IMG/VR virus record: IMGVR_UViG_3300008050_000026
Span: 1-64,000 of that record
Strand: one strand, 5' to 3'
DNA from: a virus
Length of the DNA: 64,000 nucleotides
This document shows, piece after piece, positions 57,913 through 64,000 of the stretch. The notes beneath the pieces were generated by a model. That model was not told the DNA's origin, did not search any database, and worked only from the letters and a program-made list of their open reading frames with translations. Numbering within the stretch: position 1 is the first letter of the stretch; each line of letters opens with the position of its first letter. Made by a program: the position numbers and the translations under genes.

Positions 57913-60900
57913 ATGAATGCTGATACAATCGTTGAATTACAATCTTGGCTTGAGACTAATAAGTTACAAGCAACAATTGAAAAAAACATAGTTGAATGTG
58001 CTGATAAGAAATTCCTGTTCATAGAGGATAAGGATGGTACGTTGATCAACAAGAAATTCCAACTGATAGTTACACAACCTGAGTTTAATCAAACTCCACA
58101 TGTTGACTATTATCTATTCAAGTTTGGATCATTTTTCTACTATTCAGAAATTGACAAACTCAAGCTTAATAAATTCAAGTATTTAGGTGAAGCAGATGAT
58201 GATCTTTTTGATTTCAGTTTGCCTTTCCTTGGTATTCATGGAAAATATGAGCTATGTAATGGAACAAGGCATTATGATGATTGGTGTATAAAAGCAAAAT
58301 TCTTAGGTTACAAATCATTGGCAATTTGTGAAAAGAATACATTGGCTGGAATACTTCACTTTCAAAAATCTTGTGAGGATCAGGATATTAAGCCAATTCT
58401 TGGTGCATCGTTCGATATAAATATTGGAAGTGAGAAGGTAGATACCAAATTTTATGTCAAATCCAAAGAAGGTTGGATGAGCATATTAAGGTTACTTCAT
58501 GAAGCTAACTCTGGAGATGATATGAGTATCACATTTGATGATCTCATCGAAAATTCAAAAGACTTGGTTATAGTCATACCTGCATCATGTAAGAATTACA
58601 AGAAGTTCATTGCTTTACCTGAAGATGTTTATGTTCAGTTTGATACTACAGAATTCAATTCAAATGAAACCGATACGAAAAGGTTAAATGATCTGAAGAC
58701 AGTTTACAACTCAAATCTCAATCCTGTATTAGTAAGTGACGCATTTTATCTCGACAAAGAAGATCATGTAATAAAGGATGTGATAAATACAGTTGGAAAA
58801 GTCAATTTCCAATTTAGTTCATCTGATCAGTATTTCAAAAGTAAGCAGGAATTGGTTGAAAAAGCTGAAGGTTTGTTTGCTGACGATGATAAAGCTGTTG
58901 AATTTGTAAAGAAACTCATAAAGAATACAAGGGAAATTGATGAATTGTGTGATTATACATTGCATGAGAAGAAAAGTCATTTGCCTGAGTATGAAATGAA
59001 TGAAGATGAAGTTGATCTGGCTGATACGAATATAGATCTTTTCTACCATTATATAGAATTGGGATTTGCAGAAAAAATTGCAGGTAAGGACAACGAGAAG
59101 GAATACAAGGAAAGGTTAGATTATGAAATAAGTGTTCTTATTGAAGGAAATGTCATCGATTATTTTCTGATCCTATTTGATATTGTAAACTGGTGTAAGA
59201 AAAACAACATCCTCCCGGGAATAGGTAGAGGATCAGCTGCAGGCTCACTTGTATCATATCTAATGGGGATCACTGGTTTGGATCCTTTGGAACATGGATT
59301 ACTATTTGAAAGATTTTTGAATAAAGCAAGGATGCTTACTGGAGCATTACCTGATATTGATCAGGATGTTCCTTCAGCTCACAGGCAGGACATAATTGAA
59401 TATGTCAAAACAAAATATGGTAAGGATCAAGTTGCATGTATAGGTACTTCACAGAATTTCAAGTTGAAGTCACTTCTAAAGGACATGCTTAAGCTCAAGA
59501 ATGTTGATTTCAAGGAGCAAAATTTCATTACGTCGATGCTAACAAAGGAATATGACTTTGCAGATGTAGGTGGGTTATTCGAATTGGCTACCAAGGAACC
59601 TAAGATCCTTGAGGTGATAAATGATCATTGGGAAAATATCGAAATGATGGATTTATGCATGTTCCAACCAAGATCATTTGGTATTCACGCAGCTGCAATC
59701 ATCGTTGTACCAAAACATAATGAGGGTAGAAGAACGTATGTTTGGGATTATACCCCTGTTCGAATGCATAATGGACAATGGGTTACAGAATGGGAAAAGG
59801 ACCATATTGAACAAGTAGGACTATTAAAAGAAGACATCCTTGGATTACTTCAACTTGATAAGCTCATGAGAATGGTGATGCTTATAAAGGAAAATAAGAA
59901 TATCGAGATTGATGTCCTTAAAATACCTGTTGACGATCCAGAAGTGTATGAGTTATTTGCTAAGGGGATAAATCAAGACATTTTTCAATTTGGTTCACCT
60001 GGGCAAAAGGTATATACGACTGAATTGAAACCCGATAATATCAGTGACCTCATAGCAACTGTAGCTTTATATCGCCCAGGAGCCATGGAGAACAATTCAC
60101 ATAATAAATATGTGAAGATGAAGAATGGTGAACTTGAACCAGTTTTACCTAAGAACCTTGAAGAATTTTCGGAGGAGACATTTGGTTTGTATATCTATCA
60201 GGAACAAGCAATGCTTTCATATCAGAAGATCACAGCCTGTGAACTTGAAGAAGCTGATAAATTCAGAAAGGCACTTACAAAACTCAAGCCTGGGTTTAGA
60301 AATCCTGAAATAGAAATCTACGAGAAGATATTCAAGGACAAGTATTTTGCAATGATACATGATAAAGATCATGTTCAATATGTTTGGGACCTCATTGTTG
60401 GTTTCAGTAGTTATGGTTTCAATAAATCACACGCTGCAGCATACGCAATAACTGGATATTATGCTCAGTGGTTCAAAGCCCATTATCCTCTTGAGTTCTA
60501 TGTTACAGCTTTGGAATTTGCTGACGATAAAACAATATCCGATGTGATACATGAGATCCAACATAATAGTAAAACTGAATTGAAACAACCAGACATCAAC
60601 AAATCAGCTACGCATTTCACTTATGATGATGAACTCAATGAAATATATTGGTCATTCAATTCAATAAAATATGTTACTGAAAGATCAATCGATGTCATAG
60701 TTGAAGAAAGGAATAAATCTGGTGCATTTTTTACGTTTGAGGAGTTTCTATCAAGAGTTAAGATCAACAAACAAGCTGTTGAAAATCTAATCCTTGCTGG
60801 TGCGTTTGATACAATTGAAAAACATGTTGATGCATACGATAGATTTTCGTTACTTCAAAGATACTATACAGCTATCAAAAGGTTAGACTCGCTTGAAAAA

Positions 60901-61311
60901 ATACCTGAGGAGTTCAGGATGAAAAATTGGTGGTGGCAATTACAATCAAAGAACAATTGTGGTTATGGGTTCATTGATTACAGGGGTATTTTCATGAGAA
61001 AGGCTAATACGACAACTTATCATCATCCTGATCAATTTCAAAAAGAAGATGCAGAAGGGTATTACATAACTGGAGGTATTGTAACCAATATCATCAAAAG
61101 AAATTCGAAGAAAGGACCTTTTGTCCAACTTAATATAGATCACAATAATATCGAGATCATTTTTACTGTATGGAACGATGCCTATAGTAAAATAAGAAAG
61201 GATCTTGCTGAGAACAGATTGATCGTTTTCAAAGCTGATTTATCTTGGGATGGATACAAAAAGAAAAACACTTTCAAAAGTGGCAAAAAAACATTCATAC
61301 ATTTTGTATGA
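57913..61311 (+). CDS. dnaE: DnaE-type DNA polymerase III alpha subunit (1132 aa)
   Basis: The product is a C-family polymerase. Residues about 105-180 are a PHP-like domain, degenerate at the first His motif (GIHGKYELCNG). The palm has GRGSAAGS (438-445), the catalytic PDIDQD (Asp481, Asp483) and the third Asp641 in KEDILGL. The fingers have YQEQAMLSYQKITACELEEA and FSSYGFNKSHAAAYAI. A helix-hairpin-helix region and a C-terminal OB fold (YITGGIVTNIIKRNSKKGPF) follow. All catalytic acids are present, so it should replicate the phage genome. No separate exonuclease or clamp gene is seen in this window. Confidence 0.9.
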   Translation: MNADTIVELQSWLETNKLQATIEKNIVECADKKFLFIEDKDGTLINKKFQLIVTQPEFNQTPHVDYYLFKFGSFFYYSEIDKLKLNKFKYLGEADDDLFDFSLPFLGIHGKYELCNGTRHYDDWCIKAKFLGYKSLAICEKNTLAGILHFQKSCEDQDIKPILGASFDINIGSEKVDTKFYVKSKEGWMSILRLLHEANSGDDMSITFDDLIENSKDLVIVIPASCKNYKKFIALPEDVYVQFDTTEFNSNETDTKRLNDLKTVYNSNLNPVLVSDAFYLDKEDHVIKDVINTVGKVNFQFSSSDQYFKSKQELVEKAEGLFADDDKAVEFVKKLIKNTREIDELCDYTLHEKKSHLPEYEMNEDEVDLADTNIDLFYHYIELGFAEKIAGKDNEKEYKERLDYEISVLIEGNVIDYFLILFDIVNWCKKNNILPGIGRGSAAGSLVSYLMGITGLDPLEHGLLFERFLNKARMLTGALPDIDQDVPSAHRQDIIEYVKTKYGKDQVACIGTSQNFKLKSLLKDMLKLKNVDFKEQNFITSMLTKEYDFADVGGLFELATKEPKILEVINDHWENIEMMDLCMFQPRSFGIHAAAIIVVPKHNEGRRTYVWDYTPVRMHNGQWVTEWEKDHIEQVGLLKEDILGLLQLDKLMRMVMLIKENKNIEIDVLKIPVDDPEVYELFAKGINQDIFQFGSPGQKVYTTELKPDNISDLIATVALYRPGAMENNSHNKYVKMKNGELEPVLPKNLEEFSEETFGLYIYQEQAMLSYQKITACELEEADKFRKALTKLKPGFRNPEIEIYEKIFKDKYFAMIHDKDHVQYVWDLIVGFSSYGFNKSHAAAYAITGYYAQWFKAHYPLEFYVTALEFADDKTISDVIHEIQHNSKTELKQPDINKSATHFTYDDELNEIYWSFNSIKYVTERSIDVIVEERNKSGAFFTFEEFLSRVKINKQAVENLILAGAFDTIEKHVDAYDRFSLLQRYYTAIKRLDSLEKIPEEFRMKNWWWQLQSKNNCGYGFIDYRGIFMRKANTTTYHHPDQFQKEDAEGYYITGGIVTNIIKRNSKKGPFVQLNIDHNNIEIIFTVWNDAYSKIRKDLAENRLIVFKADLSWDGYKKKNTFKSGKKTFIHFV

Positions 61312-61313
61312 TG

Positions 61314-61335
61314 TAATAAAATATTATTATTTTTG
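61314..61335 (+). promoter_or_regulatory. Two-block phage promoter before the oxidoreductase gene
   Basis: TAATAAA, ATA, then TTATTATTTTTG. The -7 element is TATTTTTG (61328-61335), five bases before the ATG at 61341. A TTTG at 61303-61306 could be the -33 element (21-base spacer). Confidence 0.65.
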
Positions 61336-61340
61336 AAGCA

Positions 61341-62273
61341 ATGAAAGACGATCTCATCTTAGGTGCTGGTACAGCTGGTATAATTACTTCACTTTTCACA
61401 AAAGCAAAAATGATAGATCCTAAGCCACTTGGTGAGCTGGGGTTACCTTTTTCACCTGGGATAAGGATCTTCAAATGGGAACTTGAAGTTGTACAATTTA
61501 TTTCATACTGGCTTCCTAAGTGGTATCCAGAATTTAGCATCAAAAGGGAAACTTTGAAAATAGGCTATAAAACTGATGATGGGGTTTTTAATTGTGCCAC
61601 TGAAAAATTCAAGGAAACATATTCCTTAATAACAAGAGGAAAACAAGAATATGAACCAAGTTTTTTATCGTCTGGTCAAAATAGTATTTCATACGTATCA
61701 ATCAATGGTTTAGGATACGAAGGTTCTTATGAATTCTTTTTCAAATCAGCACTTGAGTACTTGAAAACAAAAGGTAAGTTAATTGAAGAAAAAGTAACAT
61801 TTGTTGATATAGGATCAAAAACAGTAAGGTGTGGTGATAAAAAATACAACTATAAGCATTTGTATTCCTGTATCAAAAGACCAATTCTTGAAAGACTTAT
61901 GGATAAGATTTCAGGTGAAGATTTTTCAACAACTAAGAAATCATTTTACAGAACTATCAAAATGATAGATGGTGGTATCATGGGTTATGCTTACATCTAC
62001 AGTATAACAGATGAATGGACAAGAAAAACTGAGTTTGGTCGTTACTATGTTTATGAAACAACTAAGCCAATTTTAAGTGATCATTTTGAACATGACAATG
62101 AAATAACTGATACATTTGAGGATATTCCTTTGCAAATACAGAAATCACTATCACAAACAAACTACTATGGTGTAGAACTTGTTGGTAGGTATGCAGAATG
62201 GAACCATGCAATAAAAGCAAACGAAATAATTCAAAGGTTTGCGCAACGATTAAAATTCAAAGTAAATGGGTGA
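61341..62273 (+). CDS. FAD/NAD(P)-binding oxidoreductase-like protein (310 aa)
   Basis: The N-terminus (MKDDLILGAGTAGIITSLF) is a dinucleotide-binding GxGxxG motif. The C-terminus (GVELVGRYAEWNHAIKANEI) resembles the closing FAD-binding helix of the UDP-galactopyranose mutase and amine-oxidase fold, where GRYAEW is characteristic. At 310 residues it is shorter than those enzymes. A flavin-dependent sugar or nucleotide modification is possible. It is in the replication operon and overlaps the dUTPase-HAD gene by eight bases. Confidence 0.6.
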   Translation: MKDDLILGAGTAGIITSLFTKAKMIDPKPLGELGLPFSPGIRIFKWELEVVQFISYWLPKWYPEFSIKRETLKIGYKTDDGVFNCATEKFKETYSLITRGKQEYEPSFLSSGQNSISYVSINGLGYEGSYEFFFKSALEYLKTKGKLIEEKVTFVDIGSKTVRCGDKKYNYKHLYSCIKRPILERLMDKISGEDFSTTKKSFYRTIKMIDGGIMGYAYIYSITDEWTRKTEFGRYYVYETTKPILSDHFEHDNEITDTFEDIPLQIQKSLSQTNYYGVELVGRYAEWNHAIKANEIIQRFAQRLKFKVNG

Positions 62274-63219
62274 TAGATTAAGTGAGATATTTCGTATTCA
62301 AATCGAGTTCAGTAAAACTTGGCTTAAGAATGAAAAGAACATTGACATTTTTGATATGTCAAGGAACGACAGGATAAAATGGAGCAAGGAATACATATTA
62401 GCAGCAGTAAATGAACTATGTGAAGCCTTAAATGAGTTGAAGTGGAAAACTCATCGCGAATTTGAAAAACAAGACAACATAGATAATTTTAACGAGGAAT
62501 GTATTGATGTTTTTAAGTTCCTTATGAACCTCCTTCTAATAAATGGTATCAAGGAGGATGATTTCTATCAAAAGTTCATTGATAAAAGTGAAATCGTCCA
62601 ATTGAGGTATGAGCAGGAAAAAGCAATGACTTTGTTGAAGTTGGACCCAAACGCAAGAATTGCCATTGTTGACATTGATGGATGCTTGAATAACTACCCG
62701 TATCACTTTCTTGAATTTACAGAAGCTGCCACAGGATTGGATTACAAAACTGTTCCAGACTTCAAAGAAGCTGACATAGTAAATTACAATAAAGCAAAGG
62801 CCTCATATAGATTATCAGGAGGAGAACGAGGAAACGTACCTAATGAAGAAACATTCAAATTCCTACATGATCTAAAGGCACATGGTTACACGGTTGTTCT
62901 TTTATCATCAAGGCCTTATGAAAAGATCAAAAGGCTATATTCGGATACTGTTCATTGGTTGAATAGTTACAAGTTTCCTTATGATTATCTGGTATTCAAT
63001 AAAAATAAGGACACCTACATAATAGACAACCTAAAAGATTGTAATGTAGAATTTTGTGTAGATGATGATTTCAACAATGCTCAGAACCTTTCTTATCATT
63101 TTCCAACTTATTTGATGGTTAACAAGGGCCTCTACTCGTTGGAAGCCTATCTACATGCACCAAAGAAAGTAAAGGTTATAGACTCACTATTAAAAATTGA
63201 ACTTACAGGTATGAAATAA
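62266..63219 (+). CDS. All-alpha dUTPase/MazG-like domain fused to a HAD phosphatase (317 aa)
   Basis: Residues 1 to about 120 match the dimeric all-alpha dUTPase/MazG pattern: NELCEALNELKWKTHRE and EECIDVFKFLMNLLLI hold the metal-binding acids. Residues about 130-317 are a HAD-type domain: DIDGCLNNYP (Asp136, Asp138), LLSSRP and CVDDDF, as in 5'(3')-deoxyribonucleotidases. The chain could convert dUTP to dUMP and then remove the phosphate, or act on another nucleotide. Fusion of the two steps on one chain is notable. It overlaps the oxidoreductase gene by eight bases. Confidence 0.7.
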   Translation: MGDRLSEIFRIQIEFSKTWLKNEKNIDIFDMSRNDRIKWSKEYILAAVNELCEALNELKWKTHREFEKQDNIDNFNEECIDVFKFLMNLLLINGIKEDDFYQKFIDKSEIVQLRYEQEKAMTLLKLDPNARIAIVDIDGCLNNYPYHFLEFTEAATGLDYKTVPDFKEADIVNYNKAKASYRLSGGERGNVPNEETFKFLHDLKAHGYTVVLLSSRPYEKIKRLYSDTVHWLNSYKFPYDYLVFNKNKDTYIIDNLKDCNVEFCVDDDFNNAQNLSYHFPTYLMVNKGLYSLEAYLHAPKKVKVIDSLLKIELTGMK

Positions 63220-63235
63220 TAAATTATTATTTTTA
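63217..63235 (+). promoter_or_regulatory. Two-block phage promoter before the 109-aa gene
   Basis: TAATAAA is followed directly, without the three-base spacer, by TTATTATTTTTA. The last base differs from the consensus -7 element. The ATG lies five bases downstream, at 63241. Confidence 0.5.
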
Positions 63236-63240
63236 CATAC

Positions 63241-63570
63241 ATGAAAGAAACAAAAACATATTGCTTTTATCAAGAAGGTGCTGCAGAAGTTGAATTGGAC
63301 TTTTGGGAAAGCATGCAAAAACAGTTTTTGAAAACAGAAGTTGAGTTCAAAGGAAAAAAGTTAAGAATTTATGCTTTGGATAAAACACCAAGGAAACAAG
63401 AAATAGAACACATGATCTGTATTCCAGATACTATTGGCATCAATGCAGAACTTCACAATTTCTTGAATAACATCAGGCCAGCAGAATACAAGAAGACATT
63501 ATATTTTGGAAAGATAACTTCTGAATATGCACAAATACTTAGTAACTTTATAAAGGCTTGTAAAAAATGA
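63241..63570 (+). CDS. Hypothetical protein (109 aa)
   Basis: The product has an N-terminal beta part (KTYCFYQEGAAEVELDFWES) and a C-terminal helix (LSNFIKACKK). It overlaps the next gene by four bases (ATGA). No family is recognised; the operon suggests nucleotide metabolism or replication. Confidence 0.5.
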   Translation: MKETKTYCFYQEGAAEVELDFWESMQKQFLKTEVEFKGKKLRIYALDKTPRKQEIEHMICIPDTIGINAELHNFLNNIRPAEYKKTLYFGKITSEYAQILSNFIKACKK

Positions 63571-64000
63571 GTGATGTAGTTCAAATCATACACATTGATG
63601 GACCAGACAAATCTGGCAAAGATGCTATCAAGCGTGAGATAATAAAAAGAACAGGTGGGGCTGTAATGGTAATTGCCAGATCGTTCCTTTCACAAACTGT
63701 TTATGCAAGTATCTATGGTCGAGATATAAATTCTGAAGGATATTGGTTAAAAGCAAAGCAAGCTTTTCAAAGAGGTGAAACACTCATATATCTTCGTCCA
63801 GAAAAGAACTTAGGTGAAATTGAAAGGAGGTTCAAGGAACATGATGAAAAAGACATGGACTTTGAAAATTATACCTTACATAGAACTTGGTTTGATAGAA
63901 CAGTATCGTTATTGGGACACCAAGGATGTAGATATTTACAAATAGATACAACAGCACATGATATTAGTAAATGTGTTGACATTATCTTACACAAGGCACT
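63567..64000 (+). CDS. P-loop nucleotide kinase, thymidylate kinase-like (3' truncated by window edge)
   Basis: The frame opens at an ATGA overlap and runs off the window after 144 codons. The start (MSDVVQIIHIDGPDKSGKDA) has a P-loop (GPDKSGKD) typical of thymidylate and deoxynucleoside kinases. RETLIYLRPEKNLGEIERRF-type features (here GETLIYLRPEKNLGEIERRF) are compatible with the DR/LID part, and LQIDTTAHDISKCV is like the closing strand of such kinases. It would phosphorylate dTMP or a deoxynucleoside. The last residues are missing. Confidence 0.7.
   Translation, partial: MSDVVQIIHIDGPDKSGKDAIKREIIKRTGGAVMVIARSFLSQTVYASIYGRDINSEGYWLKAKQAFQRGETLIYLRPEKNLGEIERRFKEHDEKDMDFENYTLHRTWFDRTVSLLGHQGCRYLQIDTTAHDISKCVDIILHKA

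Overview
This window is a contiguous piece of a large tailed-phage genome, with every supported gene on the + strand. It carries a portal protein, a MuF-type head protein, a prohead protease with scaffold, an HK97-fold capsid protein, a contractile tail sheath and tube, a baseplate and tail fibres. These are followed by the start of a replication module (DnaB-like helicase, primase, DnaE-type polymerase). That makes it a myovirus. The host is most likely a member of the Bacteroidota. The intergenic gaps repeatedly hold the TAnnTTTG -7 promoter element of that phylum, Shine-Dalgarno sequences are weak or absent, and the DNA is AT-rich. No tRNA, insertion sequence, CRISPR array or integrase was seen.

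Layout. Positions 1-1276 hold the end of an unidentified gene, three very small overlapping genes and a winged-helix protein. Positions 1320-7359 hold the portal, a repeat-bearing virion protein, a holin and spanin-like lysis cluster, and the MuF protein. Positions 7406-13546 hold hypothetical proteins, three carbohydrate-active enzymes (one fused to an FkbM methyltransferase) and a candidate structured RNA. Positions 13578-27771 hold a 14 kb cassette of modular proteins that share a short helical segment and one of two beta-type tags, joined to different effector domains: an AAA+ ATPase, a zinc metallopeptidase with a ParB-like domain, and a RelA/SpoT-like, C-H-D peptidase-like and Nudix fusion. 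Positions 27787-35543 hold the protease-scaffold, capsid, connector and neck genes. Positions 35596-54435 hold the sheath, tube, chaperones, tape measure, hub, spike, an M15 endolysin, the baseplate and fibres. Positions 54490-64000 hold replication and nucleotide-metabolism genes: helicase, primase, polymerase, a FAD-type oxidoreductase, a dUTPase-HAD fusion and a nucleotide kinase cut by the window edge.

How it works together. The head genes build a capsid that is matured by the S78-type protease. The modular cassette sits between MuF and the protease, where capsid-internal or ejected proteins are often encoded. I infer that its shared tags are capsid-targeting or maturation signals for co-injected effector proteins. 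This cassette is the strongest candidate for an undescribed system. Two promoter styles are visible. One is a two-block motif (TAATAAA, then TTATTATTTTTG) found before the replication genes, mostly with the start codon five bases downstream, which predicts leaderless mRNAs. The other is a plainer TAnnTTTG element before structural genes.
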